From assembly GCF_011516835.1 (NCBI RefSeq), contig NZ_WOTB01000017.1:39773-103772 (forward strand): a stretch of 64,000 bases of DNA, in the 5' to 3' direction. A program made the translations under genes and the position numbers. The notes below the pieces were generated by a model that had not been told where the DNA came from, searched no databases, and was given only the letters and a program-made list of their open reading frames with translations. Source of the stretch: Acetobacter musti. Lineage in GTDB: Bacteria; Pseudomonadota; Alphaproteobacteria; Acetobacterales; Acetobacteraceae. Positions 28,261-36,952 of this stretch are shown here, one piece after another. The first letter of the stretch is position 1. Each line of letters opens with the position of its first letter.

Positions 28261-30651
28261 TTGCCCTTTCCGATAACCAGCTTCACGCGTTTCCCCTCCC
28301 GCAGGGTCAGGCGCGCGGATGCCGCGCGGCTAAGAAACACGGGAGAGGAAAGTCATAAGCTGCTGACGGGTACGGGTGCCTTCCGGATGGGACTGGGCGC
28401 GGCATCCGTTCTTTTCGCGGCTTCATCACAGACAGCCTATGCGCAGTTCAGGCCGACGCCCTTACATGTGAATACGGGCAGCACGTCGTCCCGGAATGAC
28501 CCTGTCACCTTTCAGTCCGATAAGGTAAGCTATGATGATCATGCTGGCGTCGTCACCTGGACTGGCAATGTGCAAGTCTGGCAAGGCGACCGCATCATGC
28601 GCGCCGACAAAATGACGTATGACCGCAATACGGGTGTCGTCGCGGCGACAGGTAATGTCGCCTCCAGCCAGCCGGACGGGTCGGTCCTGTTTTCTCATTA
28701 TGCGGAACTGACGGGAAACATGCGTGATGGAGTGATGACGCACGTCAATGCGCTAATGAACGATAACGCAAAACTGGCCGCCAACGGCATGCGGCGGACA
28801 GGTGGTAAGATCAACGACCTGACACGCGCAGTTTATACGGCCTGTGAAATCTGCGCGAAGAACCCTTCACGAGCACCCTTCTGGCAGTTTCGCGCTTATA
28901 ACGCGACGCAGGACCTTCAGCACCAGGAAATTGATTTTCGGGACGTCTACTGGGATATTCTCGGCATACCGGTGCTTTATCTGCCCTATTTTTCAATGAC
29001 TGATCCGTCTGCGAAACGCCATAGTGGCTTCCTGATGGCTGGCGTCACACCGCATGATCGGTATCTTGGTACTTATGTCACAATTCCATATTACTGGGTC
29101 ATTGACGACCAGTCCGATCTGACAGTGCAGGGACTCTTCTCGACAAAGACCGGACCTCAACTCAGCACCCAGTATCGTAATCGCTTTAATTTCGGCACGC
29201 TTAATATTCTCGGTGGTGTTGCCTACGATGATTATCGTCACAAAGGATACACTAACGATTTCGGCGACGCTGTCGGGGCGCAGAACGATCGCGGCATTCA
29301 GGGGTATGTGTTTGCCCGTGGTGAGGCCTCGATCACAAAGGCCTGGCGTGGTGGCTTTAATGTGCAGATTGCGAGTTCTGCCAACTACATGCGCGATTAT
29401 CGCGTTCAGGGCTATGGCTCGGATACACTGAATTCTACCGCGTATCTCGAAGGCTTCGGAACAGGCGCCTACAGTCGGCTCGACGGGCAATTTTATCAGG
29501 GCCTGAACCAGGGTGTCATCCGCAACAGTGATTTGCCATTCGTTCTGCCTCATTACGAATACAGCTTTCTCTCGCAGCCTGACATTTTTGGCGGCCGGCT
29601 GGGCGTTAACACCAACGATTTTTATGTCTATCGTTCCAATGGGGTGAGAGATCAGCGTGGTGAAGTGCAGCTGAACTGGAACAGGCCGTTCAGGACCAGC
29701 CTTGGCCAGAAATATCTGGTGACGCTGCGGCTTGATTCGATGGTCTATCGGGCCACCCATCTCTATCAGCAGCCAGCCTATTATAATTATGGACGGACGG
29801 CTGTAGTCGGCCAGGTGGTGCCCACTGTAGCGGTGAAGATGAACTGGCCATTTCTGCGCCAGTTTATGAAGGGTCACGGTACGCAGATTTTCGAACCAAT
29901 CGTCCAGGCGATTTATGCGCCGAACACAGGTGACGGCATGTCACGCAATATGCCGAACGAAGACAGCTTGAATTATGAGTTCACTGACTCGACGCTGTTT
30001 TCGCTTAACCGGTTCCAGGGCACGGACCGGATTGATGGCGGCCTGCGCGGTAATGTCGGAATGCATGGCAACTGGACGTGGAATGGTCATGTCGTTGACA
30101 TCCTGGTAGGTGAGAGCTTCCAGGAGCATATCGAGCATGATCGCCTGCCCTATTCAGGCCTGAATCATCACATGTCCGACGTGGTGGCCCGGGCTCGGGT
30201 AGAGCCAACGCAGTATCTCGGATTTACCGCACGAACGCGCGTCAATCCCAAAAATGGGGACATTGATTTCGGTGATGCTCTGTTCAATATCAATGGACCG
30301 CATTTTGGTATTAATGGCGGCTATGTCTGGGAACCTGTAACGCCGTTTTATTATTATGTGAACGACTATCGCACCGCGAATCCACCTTCAGTCTATTACC
30401 AGCGTATGAATGAAATCAGTGGTGGGGTTTCGACATCCTGGGCAAGCTGGCATGCTTCTGTCTTCGCCCGTCGGGCGCTGTCGCGTAAGCAGTTTGTAGC
30501 GATCGGAGCAAATGCGGGGATTCAGAATGACTGCTTCGGACTGGATGTCATGTATCTGAAACAGTACACAACGATTGGTGGTCAGCAGCGCAACTCCACC
30601 GTCCTGTTTACTGTCACACTGAAGAGCATTGGTGCATTTGGTCTGAAATAG
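28261..30651 (+). CDS. lptD: LPS-assembly protein LptD (outer membrane translocon)
   Basis: A 796-residue beta-barrel protein that inserts lipopolysaccharide into the outer leaflet. After a signal peptide (GLGAASVLFAASSQTAYA) it has the periplasmic OstA-type jellyroll (VTFQSDKVSYDDHAGVVTWTG, about residues 75-180) and then the barrel of some 550 residues ending in a beta strand. A CEIC motif follows the jellyroll; E. coli LptD needs disulfides between its N-domain and barrel, and the single later Cys (NDCFGL) could pair with one of these. The TTG directly behind the lptG stop gives a long signal n-region; an ATG at 28387 is an alternative start. It needs the lipoprotein LptE, which is not in the window. 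Confidence 0.92.
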   Translation: MPFPITSFTRFPSRRVRRADAARLRNTGEESHKLLTGTGAFRMGLGAASVLFAASSQTAYAQFRPTPLHVNTGSTSSRNDPVTFQSDKVSYDDHAGVVTWTGNVQVWQGDRIMRADKMTYDRNTGVVAATGNVASSQPDGSVLFSHYAELTGNMRDGVMTHVNALMNDNAKLAANGMRRTGGKINDLTRAVYTACEICAKNPSRAPFWQFRAYNATQDLQHQEIDFRDVYWDILGIPVLYLPYFSMTDPSAKRHSGFLMAGVTPHDRYLGTYVTIPYYWVIDDQSDLTVQGLFSTKTGPQLSTQYRNRFNFGTLNILGGVAYDDYRHKGYTNDFGDAVGAQNDRGIQGYVFARGEASITKAWRGGFNVQIASSANYMRDYRVQGYGSDTLNSTAYLEGFGTGAYSRLDGQFYQGLNQGVIRNSDLPFVLPHYEYSFLSQPDIFGGRLGVNTNDFYVYRSNGVRDQRGEVQLNWNRPFRTSLGQKYLVTLRLDSMVYRATHLYQQPAYYNYGRTAVVGQVVPTVAVKMNWPFLRQFMKGHGTQIFEPIVQAIYAPNTGDGMSRNMPNEDSLNYEFTDSTLFSLNRFQGTDRIDGGLRGNVGMHGNWTWNGHVVDILVGESFQEHIEHDRLPYSGLNHHMSDVVARARVEPTQYLGFTARTRVNPKNGDIDFGDALFNINGPHFGINGGYVWEPVTPFYYYVNDYRTANPPSVYYQRMNEISGGVSTSWASWHASVFARRALSRKQFVAIGANAGIQNDCFGLDVMYLKQYTTIGGQQRNSTVLFTVTLKSIGAFGLK

Positions 30652-30783
30652 AGCGCTGATGACAGATAACCGGGGTGGCCTGCCTGCTAATTTAATACGC
30701 TTCAAATATGCGCCACACTCCGGTAAAAGCGACTACCCCATAAAAGCTAACTGCCCCAACAAGACGGTGAGAGACCAAGCTGA

Positions 30784-32187
30784 ATGAGACTGAGCCTTTC
30801 TGTTACGGGGTCTGCCCTTGCCCTTGTGATTGCCCTTGGCCCGGTCTTCTGCCCGACAGGTGCATATGCACAACACCATCACCGTGTACATGAACAGTCC
30901 CAGAGCGACTCATCGGTACAATCAGCTGAGGTAGAGGCTGCCCGGCCTCATTCGGCGAAAGAAGCCGGACAGCCGCTGGGACAGTCCCAGGATGCGATTA
31001 TCGCGGTTATCAATGGCATTCCGCTTACAAAGCGTGATGTGGATAATCGCGGACGGCTGTTCGCACTCTCAACCGGCCTTCCCGTGGAAGGTGATGTGAT
31101 GAGCCGGATGCGCCCTCAGATCATCCGACAACTGATCGACGAGCGGCTCCGCACACAGGAGATTCTTTCCCGGCATATTAATGTTACACCGGAGCAGATT
31201 GCCGACGCGATTTCGGGCATCGAGAAACGAAACGGGATGCCTCAAAATGCGCTGCGCGACCGCCTCGCACAGGATGGCGTATCGCTGACGACGCTGATTG
31301 ATCAGATTCGCGTCCAGATCGGCTGGACACAGGTGCTTCGTCAGGAGCTGGGTGCCCGTTCCCGAATGACGTCACAGGAGATTTCGCAGCGAACAGAGGC
31401 TCTGCAGAAGCAGGAAGGTCGCCCGGAATATTTCATTAGTGAAATCTTTGTTCCTGTTGAAGACGCCCGTCACAGCGAGACAGAACTGAAGTTCACGGAG
31501 ACCATCATTCAGGAGCTTCGGAGAGGCGCGCCTTTCTCGATTGTTGCGGCGCAGTTCTCGCAGGCGCAGAGCGCGCTTGATGGCGGATCAATGGGCTGGG
31601 TTCAGGAAGATAGTCTCGATCCGGAAGTGGTGGCTATGGTGCGCCGAATGCCGGAAGGCGCGATTTCGAACCCGATCAAAGTGGCTGGCGGCTATGTCAT
31701 CGCGACGGTTCTTGGCAAACGGATTATCGGTCATCAGCCTGGAACATTGCTGGATGTAAGGCAGGCGTTCATTCCTTTTGCCGAGCATCTGAACCCGCAG
31801 AACCCGACACCACAGCAGCGACAGGCTCTCCAGACCGCTGTCCAGATCGCGCAGCAATCCCATAGCTGTGAGGATCTGGTGGCCGCGAACAAGAAGCTGG
31901 GAGAGGTTCGTCCATCCAACCCAGGAGAACTCCAGCTTGAACGGCTGAACCCGCAGATGCAGCAGGTTCTTGGAACCCTGCCTGCCGGCAAAACGACGCG
32001 GCCGCTGGTCTCGGAAGATGGCATTGCTCTGCTGATGGTCTGTTCCAAAACCACTAAGAACTTCGCAAGCCGGACGCCAAGCGAGATCGCGGATCAGTTG
32101 CTGAACGAACGTGTCGAGCAGACAGCACGACAGCTGGATCGGGACCTTCACCGCAGGGCGGTGATTGAGATGAGGTCGAAAACCTGA
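30784..32187 (+). CDS. surA: Periplasmic chaperone / peptidyl-prolyl isomerase SurA
   Basis: A 467-residue protein with a signal peptide cut near AYAQ. The SurA N-domain (IIAVINGIPLTKRDVDNRGRL to about residue 200) is followed by a parvulin domain (about 215-320: EYFISEIFVPVED, GGSMGWVQEDSLDPEV, GGYVIATVLGKR). A second parvulin-like region is degenerate, and the C-terminal helix completes the chaperone module. SurA escorts barrel proteins, notably LptD, to the BAM complex; its position 132 bp behind lptD fits. A His-rich stretch (QHHHRVHEQ) after the signal peptide is unusual but of unknown meaning. The gene pdxA often found between surA and rsmA in related bacteria is absent. Confidence 0.92.
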   Translation: MRLSLSVTGSALALVIALGPVFCPTGAYAQHHHRVHEQSQSDSSVQSAEVEAARPHSAKEAGQPLGQSQDAIIAVINGIPLTKRDVDNRGRLFALSTGLPVEGDVMSRMRPQIIRQLIDERLRTQEILSRHINVTPEQIADAISGIEKRNGMPQNALRDRLAQDGVSLTTLIDQIRVQIGWTQVLRQELGARSRMTSQEISQRTEALQKQEGRPEYFISEIFVPVEDARHSETELKFTETIIQELRRGAPFSIVAAQFSQAQSALDGGSMGWVQEDSLDPEVVAMVRRMPEGAISNPIKVAGGYVIATVLGKRIIGHQPGTLLDVRQAFIPFAEHLNPQNPTPQQRQALQTAVQIAQQSHSCEDLVAANKKLGEVRPSNPGELQLERLNPQMQQVLGTLPAGKTTRPLVSEDGIALLMVCSKTTKNFASRTPSEIADQLLNERVEQTARQLDRDLHRRAVIEMRSKT

Positions 32188-32195
32188 TCAGACAA

Positions 32196-33035
32196 ATGAC
32201 GCGCGAGCCACTTTCCTCACTTATAAGTCGTCATAATTTTGATGCGCGGCGCGCACTGGGTCAGCATTTTCTCCTTGACCCGGCTATTACGACAAGGATT
32301 GCTGAGCTGTCGGCTCCACTGGCCGGACGTCACGTTGTCGAGGTCGGCCCTGGTCCGGGTGGTCTGACTCGTTCACTGATCGACAGCGACGCAGCTTCGG
32401 TTACTGCTGTAGAGATCGATCCGCGGGCTGTGGTCGTTATCCGAGAACTGCAGGAGGAAGCGCCAGAGCGACTGCGTCTGATTGAGGCTGACGCTACCCG
32501 GCTTGACCTGACAACTCTCTGCCCTGCCCCACGCCGGATTGTGGCGAATCTCCCTTATAATGTCGCAACACCGTTGCTGATCGGCTGGCTGCGACAGGCG
32601 GCTTCATGGGAACGTCTGACGCTGATGTTTCAACTGGAAGTCGCCGAGCGTATCTGCGCTGAACCAGGCAGTGAGCATTATGGCCGGCTTGCAGTCATTT
32701 CACAGTGGTGCGCAGTGTGTTCGCAGATCATGCGATTACCACCGGGTGCGTTTTCTCCACCACCGAAGGTCTGGTCGGCGGTGGTGGAACTTACACCGCA
32801 TCCGGAACTACCGGATATCAAATTATTCCGCGCGATGGAACAGGTGACCGCCGCTGCATTTGGCCAGCGGCGAAAGATGCTGCGTGGGGCGCTGAAAGGT
32901 ATTGGCGGCGAGCGTCTGCTGAATACAGCTGGAATCGATGGTTCGCGTCGCGCAGAGACGCTCGGCATTGCCGAGTTTGATCGCCTCGCACGATGTCATC
33001 TTGCTGCGCCTCACAGAAATGAAAAGCAGAAATAA
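32196..33035 (+). CDS. rsmA: 16S rRNA dimethyladenosine transferase
   Basis: A 279-residue enzyme (KsgA family) that dimethylates two adjacent adenosines near the 3' end of 16S rRNA during 30S maturation. The N-terminal RRALGQHFLLDP, the SAM motif VVEVGPGPGGLTRSL (about residues 48-62), the acidic VEIDPRAV and the catalytic motif NLPYNVATPLL are all present, and the C-terminal helical domain includes AFGQRRKMLRGALKG. It begins 8 bp behind the surA stop, closing the lptF-to-rsmA transcription unit. Confidence 0.95.
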   Translation: MTREPLSSLISRHNFDARRALGQHFLLDPAITTRIAELSAPLAGRHVVEVGPGPGGLTRSLIDSDAASVTAVEIDPRAVVVIRELQEEAPERLRLIEADATRLDLTTLCPAPRRIVANLPYNVATPLLIGWLRQAASWERLTLMFQLEVAERICAEPGSEHYGRLAVISQWCAVCSQIMRLPPGAFSPPPKVWSAVVELTPHPELPDIKLFRAMEQVTAAAFGQRRKMLRGALKGIGGERLLNTAGIDGSRRAETLGIAEFDRLARCHLAAPHRNEKQK

Positions 33036-33071
33036 AATCTACACTATCTGGCTGGATGAGAAAATGGGAGT

Positions 33072-33324
33072 ATGTCGTTAATTTTCAGGGACAAGAAAGC
33101 ACTCTATCATTTCTGGCTCAGATTTACGGGCTGTCAGAAGCGTGGCGGGGTGGATCGTATAGATTTAATCTCTGTCCGCTTACGCGGATCGTTGCCCGGC
33201 GGCGGAAGATAAAACCTTCCGGTGGAGATTCAATACTGAATATGAGAGGCGGATTGCAGATATTCTGCGTCAGAACATTACTTGGCTGGAACGGGGCGAA
33301 AAGCTGATTAACGAGATTGTCTGA
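33072..33324 (+). pseudogene. Possible frameshifted gene for a small unknown basic protein
   Basis: Two adjoining frames look like one small protein. The first, from an ATG at 33072, gives MSLIFRDKKALYHFWLRF, a middle part and SVRLRGSLPGGGR before a stop at 33210. The second runs to a stop at 33322 with AEDKTFRWRFNTEYERRIA, DILRQNITWLERGEKLINEIV. Removal of one base in the run CCCGGCGGCGG near 33196-33206 would join them into about 83 residues. The second half is amphipathic and rich in charged residues, unlike random translation. I recognise no family. It may be a pseudogene, a sequence error or chance; the evidence is only the look of the two frames. Confidence 0.35.
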
Positions 33325-33337
33325 AAGAATGAACAGA

Positions 33338-33364
33338 ATCGGTCAGGTATTTTCCCTGACCGAT
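33338..33364. terminator. Bidirectional hairpin between rsmA side and ferritin-like gene
   Basis: ATCGGTCAGG at 33338-33347 pairs perfectly with CCTGACCGAT at 33355-33364 around a 7-base loop. It lies between convergent genes, 23 bp behind the ferritin-like stop codon. No long T-run follows on either side, so it may end transcripts only weakly or protect their 3' ends. Confidence 0.55.
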
Positions 33365-33387
33365 CCCAAGCTTCTTCTGCGCCGCTC

Positions 33388-33957
33388 TTAGCTTGCAAGG
33401 AACGGTCTGCCTTCGTGTGCCACGAGAAGATCGTGCATGTCGGTTGCATGCTCTTCTTCCTGGGCCAGAATTCTTTCAAGCATGATACGCGTGGTCGGGT
33501 CCCTGTCTCCAAAATAACGTATCAGTTCGCGATAATGCTCGACTGCAACGCGTTCAGCGACGAGGTTCTGTTTCACGAGATCGACCAGCGAGCCGGGCTG
33601 ACCATATTCAGCGGCAGAACGTGTGGCGAGACCTTCCGGATTGAGATCAGGCACGCCGCCCAGCTGATCGATCCGTTCGGCGGCCCATTGCATGTGCGTC
33701 TGCTCTTCGCGCGCATGTTCTGCGAATTCGGCCGAAACACTCTCACTGTTGATACCTGAAACGGCAATTGAATTCATCGTATAGCGCAGGACACAAACAA
33801 CTTCTGTAGCCACCACAGTCTGCAGCAGTTCGATAGCCTTCTTTACGTCACCTTCGTAAGCCGGGGTGACTGCACCATCGCCTATTGATTTCCTGGCCTT
33901 TTCGCGCAGCGTCTGAATATCGGACAGAAAGGTATTATCCGTCTGTTGTGTTGTCAT
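33388..33957 (-). CDS. Ferritin-like diiron protein (bacterioferritin/Dps-like)
   Basis: A 189-residue four-helix-bundle protein. The ferritin-type metal ligands appear at the expected spacing: a Glu in ATEVVCVLRYTMN, the E-x-x-H pair in AREEQTHMQWAAERI, a Glu in LVAERVAVEHYRELI, and a further E-x-x-H in QEEEHATDMHDLL. Such proteins oxidise and store iron or act in peroxide protection. The start at 33957 has GGAGGAG at good spacing, better than the longer frame. The length is greater than Dps and close to bacterioferritins, but I see no clear heme-binding Met. Exact subfamily left open. Confidence 0.85.
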   Translation of the reverse strand: MTTQQTDNTFLSDIQTLREKARKSIGDGAVTPAYEGDVKKAIELLQTVVATEVVCVLRYTMNSIAVSGINSESVSAEFAEHAREEQTHMQWAAERIDQLGGVPDLNPEGLATRSAAEYGQPGSLVDLVKQNLVAERVAVEHYRELIRYFGDRDPTTRIMLERILAQEEEHATDMHDLLVAHEGRPFLAS

Positions 33958-34057
33958 AGGTACGCAACTCCTCCGTTGAGGTCCGTTCATAAAACGGAGA
34001 ACCCATGCGAAGGTTTCAGATTATGTCTGACAATCCTGCCAAAAAATGACGAATTCG

Positions 34058-34912
34058 TCAGGAAAGACTGTCCTGCGCTTCCTTGCCGCGCGGCAGATCC
34101 GCAAGTCGCTCGGGCCGAAAACCTGTTGCCACTACATAGAGTTCACTGGAATCCTTACGGCTTGCGGGAGGCTTGGCATGACGTACGCTGGTGAAAACCT
34201 TTTTCATCGGATCAAGCATTTGTTTCTCTGATCCGCCCTGAAAGACTTTGGCGACGAACGTGCCGCCTTCGGCCAGTACATCGAGCGCAAAATCGAACGC
34301 ACCTTCCGCCAGACCGATGATTCTGAGATGGTCTGTCGGCGCGTGGCCTGTCGTGTTAGGTGCCATGTCGGACAGAACAAGATCTGCCCTGCCGCCGAGC
34401 ATTTCAATCAGCCGGCCGGGCAGTTCCGGATCTGTGAAGTCACCTTCGATGATTTCCGCGCCCGGAACTTCATCGACCGGCAAAAGGTCGACCCCGACGA
34501 CGCGGGCAGCACCACGTTTGACCGCAACCTGAGTCCATCCGCCCGGCGCTGCACCGAGATCGACCACGCGCTGGCCGGGTCTGATCAGATGGAACCGGTC
34601 ATCAAGTTCAATCAGCTTGAAAGCAGCCCGGGAGCGCCAGCCCTGTTTATGAGCAGCCTGCACGTACGGATCATTCAGCTGCCGCGCCAGCCAGCGCTGC
34701 TGCGCTGTGGTCCGGCCGCGTGACTTCTTGAGCGACACCGCCTTTGCACGAATGTTTTGTGGTGCGAGACCGTCATCATCACCGGCGCGGGTGCCGGGTG
34801 CGGTTTTCTTCGTGAGTGCGCGTCCGGGTACGCGGGGTGTCTGGGCGCTTCCGGACGAGGAAGCGGGATGGCTGCCGGAACCACGTTTTGACGGAGGAGG
34901 TCTGGAGGTCAA
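34058..34912 (-). CDS. rlmE: 23S rRNA (uridine-2552-2'-O) methyltransferase
   Basis: A 284-residue member of the RlmE/FtsJ/RrmJ family, which methylates U2552 in the ribosomal A-loop of 23S rRNA late in 50S assembly. The SAM motif VVDLGAAPGGWTQVA and the catalytic K-D-K-E tetrad are visible in RSRAAFKL, LSDMAPNTTG, FVAKVFQGG and DSSELYVVATGF. The N-terminal 60-70 residues are a Ser/Pro/Arg-rich, probably disordered extension absent from the short E. coli enzyme but common in Alphaproteobacteria. It lies 33 bp behind the Ppx/GppA gene on the same strand and is probably cotranscribed. Confidence 0.94.
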   Translation of the reverse strand: MTSRPPPSKRGSGSHPASSSGSAQTPRVPGRALTKKTAPGTRAGDDDGLAPQNIRAKAVSLKKSRGRTTAQQRWLARQLNDPYVQAAHKQGWRSRAAFKLIELDDRFHLIRPGQRVVDLGAAPGGWTQVAVKRGAARVVGVDLLPVDEVPGAEIIEGDFTDPELPGRLIEMLGGRADLVLSDMAPNTTGHAPTDHLRIIGLAEGAFDFALDVLAEGGTFVAKVFQGGSEKQMLDPMKKVFTSVRHAKPPASRKDSSELYVVATGFRPERLADLPRGKEAQDSLS

Positions 34913-34945
34913 GAGATGTACTTCTTCTGTCAGAGAGGCACCCGG

Positions 34946-36220
34946 TTACCCGTGCGTCCGGCGTTGCCTGCCACGCGGGCCGGAGGTTCCGTTGCGTTTT
35001 GTTCCCGGTGCTCCGCTGTCCCGCATCATCCGGGTCAGCAGGCCATCACGCAGTCCCCGGTCCGCGACGACGATGTCAGACGACCAGAGAGACAGGAAGG
35101 CTTCGAAAATGGCGCAGCCGGGCAGAACATAGGATGCACGTTCCGGACCGATGCACGGATGGGCATGCATGCCCCGGCTCCCCATGCGGTGCAACCGCGA
35201 AATCGCCTTGCGTGCATTGATCACACCGAGGCGATAACCGTCGATGGCACAACGCGAATAGCGGGGCAGATCGAGATCCAGGCTCGCCAGGGTTGTCACG
35301 GTTCCGCTTGTGCCGACAACGCGTACGCTGCCGCTGAGAATCTCCCGGCCTATTCTGTGCGTGGTCTCAAAGGCCTCAAGATTCTCGCGGACATGAGCGA
35401 CCATTGCACGGTAGTCTTCAGGTCCCTGGGACGAGAACTGTTCGGATAATGTGATGACACCGATCGGCAGGCTGATGAAACCGATGACATCATGGGTCCG
35501 CCGGTCTTGGTCGAGGCGGACCCATGCGATCTCGGTTGAGCCGCCACCGATATCAAGAAGCAGGCCACGACCGGGCTGTGCCTGTTCTCCGGGGGCTCTG
35601 ATGGAAACGGTTCCGGCTGCGTCATGATGAATGCCGGAGAAAAGCAGGCCGGCGCAGCTTTCGACGGCGAGTTCGGCTTCCTCACGACCAGAGATGATCT
35701 CGAATTCGAGGCCGGTTTCGGCACGGATACGCTCGATGAATGCGCGGCCGTTTCGTGCCCGGCGGCAGGCTTCCGTTGCGACCGCCCGGAAGCCGTAAGG
35801 TTTTCTGCGTCCGAGCCTCGCAGCGCAGGCGCGGAGAGCATCCATCGTACGGGTCATGGCGTCTTCGCCGAGTTCGCCGGTCCGGTGCAGGCCCTCGCCC
35901 AGCCTGACAATGCGGCTGTAACTGTCCACGACGCGGAAGCCGCCGTTCGCTCTCGCGGCAATCATCAGGCGGCAGTTGTTTGTTCCGAGATCGATGGCGG
36001 CGAAGATATCGTCATTGTCGCTGCCGGAAGACGATCGCTGGCCGGGCGCCACAAAGCTTCCTGCCGGCCCTGATGCCGGTTTCACCGAAGAAAACAGAGA
36101 TTCGCGGGTCCGGGCGTCTGAGGGACACTGTCCGGGTGAAACAGGAAGAAAACTGGCTGACACGGGCGGGAGGGGAAGCGGTACCTCCTGACTCCGGGGC
36201 CAGGCGCGGGAACGGTCCAT
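34946..36220 (-). CDS. Exopolyphosphatase / pppGpp phosphohydrolase, Ppx/GppA family
   Basis: A 424-residue phosphatase of the actin-like ATPase fold that removes phosphate from inorganic polyphosphate or pppGpp. It has the phosphate-1 motif AAIDLGTNNCRLMIA (about residue 72), EIISGREEAELA, the phosphate-2 motif LLLDIGGGSTEIAWV, and GTSGTVTTLASL. It is a short form of about 350 residues without the C-terminal HD domain of E. coli Ppx, preceded by about 70 Pro/Ser-rich residues and ending in a basic RGRQRRTHG tail. Pairing with rlmE is common in Alphaproteobacteria. Which of the two substrates dominates is not visible. Confidence 0.92.
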   Translation of the reverse strand: MDRSRAWPRSQEVPLPLPPVSASFLPVSPGQCPSDARTRESLFSSVKPASGPAGSFVAPGQRSSSGSDNDDIFAAIDLGTNNCRLMIAARANGGFRVVDSYSRIVRLGEGLHRTGELGEDAMTRTMDALRACAARLGRRKPYGFRAVATEACRRARNGRAFIERIRAETGLEFEIISGREEAELAVESCAGLLFSGIHHDAAGTVSIRAPGEQAQPGRGLLLDIGGGSTEIAWVRLDQDRRTHDVIGFISLPIGVITLSEQFSSQGPEDYRAMVAHVRENLEAFETTHRIGREILSGSVRVVGTSGTVTTLASLDLDLPRYSRCAIDGYRLGVINARKAISRLHRMGSRGMHAHPCIGPERASYVLPGCAIFEAFLSLWSSDIVVADRGLRDGLLTRMMRDSGAPGTKRNGTSGPRGRQRRTHG

Positions 36221-36296
36221 CGTCTGGTCCTTAGGTTAGGGCGATTTTATGGCAATATTTCAAGAAAATGACGGTGCCGGCAAGCAAAAACTTTCT

Positions 36297-36353
36297 GGCT
36301 GTTACACGGTCCAAAAAGGGCCTTGCCCTGTGTGGCTCGAGATGGTAACAGCC
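36297..36353 (+). other. Structured intergenic segment before the tRNA gene
   Basis: GGCTGTTAC at 36297-36305 pairs with GTAACAGCC at 36345-36353, enclosing a smaller hairpin AGGGCCTTGCCCT. It lies in the 181-bp gap between the divergent Ppx/GppA gene and tRNA-Gln. It could be a small structured RNA, part of the tRNA leader or an operator; no T-run terminator is seen. Confidence 0.35.
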
Positions 36354-36401
36354 TGCTCACCGCAGAAACGGTGGCCTTTGCGGCCCGGTTTTGTATCCCA
36401 C

Positions 36402-36475
36402 TGGGGGATAGTTTAGCGGTAGAACTACCGGCTCTGACCCGGTCAGCCCTGGTTCGAATCCAGGTCCCCCAGCCA
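36402..36475 (+). tRNA. tRNA-Gln (anticodon CUG)
   Basis: The 74-base cloverleaf folds cleanly: acceptor stem TGGGGGA/TCCCCCA, D arm closed by GTT/AAC, anticodon stem ACCGG/CCGGT with the 7-base loop CTCTGAC and anticodon CTG, and T arm CCTGG/CCAGG around TTCGAAT. The discriminator base is G and CCA is encoded, followed by a T-run. The anticodon reads CAG, glutamine. No copy of its 3' end was seen elsewhere in the window, so no sign that an element integrated here. Confidence 0.95.
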
Positions 36476-36529
36476 TTTTTTGCGTCTTCCCTGAATAAGC
36501 CGGTTTGTTTTTAGCTGTCCTGACGGGTT

Positions 36530-36952
36530 TCAGCGCGCCGGAACTGTGTCGTCCGACCGGAAGGGCGGGGCGGAGATAGCGTAGAAGCTGAGCGGGCCCT
36601 GGCGGGAGGCCTCGATTTTGTGATCGATGCCGGCGGGGATTCTGATCAGGTCTCCGGGGGCCACTTTCGTCGGTGTGGCGTTCAGCCAGACGGTGCCGGT
36701 GCCTGACCGGATCAGGAAAACTTCCTCTGATGTGATGTTGTGGCTGGCCGGGTAGGCGGAGCCGGGGGCGAGCGTGAAGAGCGCGATGCTCATGCGGTCC
36801 GAGCGGAGGCCGGCGTTCTGGCCGAGCAGTTCCTGGAGCGTGCTTTCTTTTGTGGGGTGGATGGCGGGGACATCTGCGGGGCTCAGGTGCTGGGCTTCCG
36901 CGGGGGCGGCCAGGGCTGTGAGGGCGGCGGCGAGGGTGAGGCTGGCTTTCAT
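36530..36952 (-). CDS. Secreted single-domain cupin
   Basis: A 140-residue protein with a signal peptide (KASLTLAAALTALAAPAEA, cut after AEA). A cupin fold follows: APGSAYPASHNITSEEVFLIRSG resembles motif 1, with the first His, and PGDLIRIPAGIDHKIEA resembles motif 2. Function unknown; the fold serves many enzymes and binding proteins. Its start overlaps the stop of the upstream secreted cupin by 4 nt (ATGA), so the two are translationally coupled and probably act together in the periplasm. Confidence 0.82.
   Translation of the reverse strand: MKASLTLAAALTALAAPAEAQHLSPADVPAIHPTKESTLQELLGQNAGLRSDRMSIALFTLAPGSAYPASHNITSEEVFLIRSGTGTVWLNATPTKVAPGDLIRIPAGIDHKIEASRQGPLSFYAISAPPFRSDDTVPAR

Noticed and set aside
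36402..36475. tRNA-Gln as integration site of the hsd island
   Set aside because: The island begins 3.2 kb further right, no integrase gene is present and the tRNA 3' end is not repeated on the other side.
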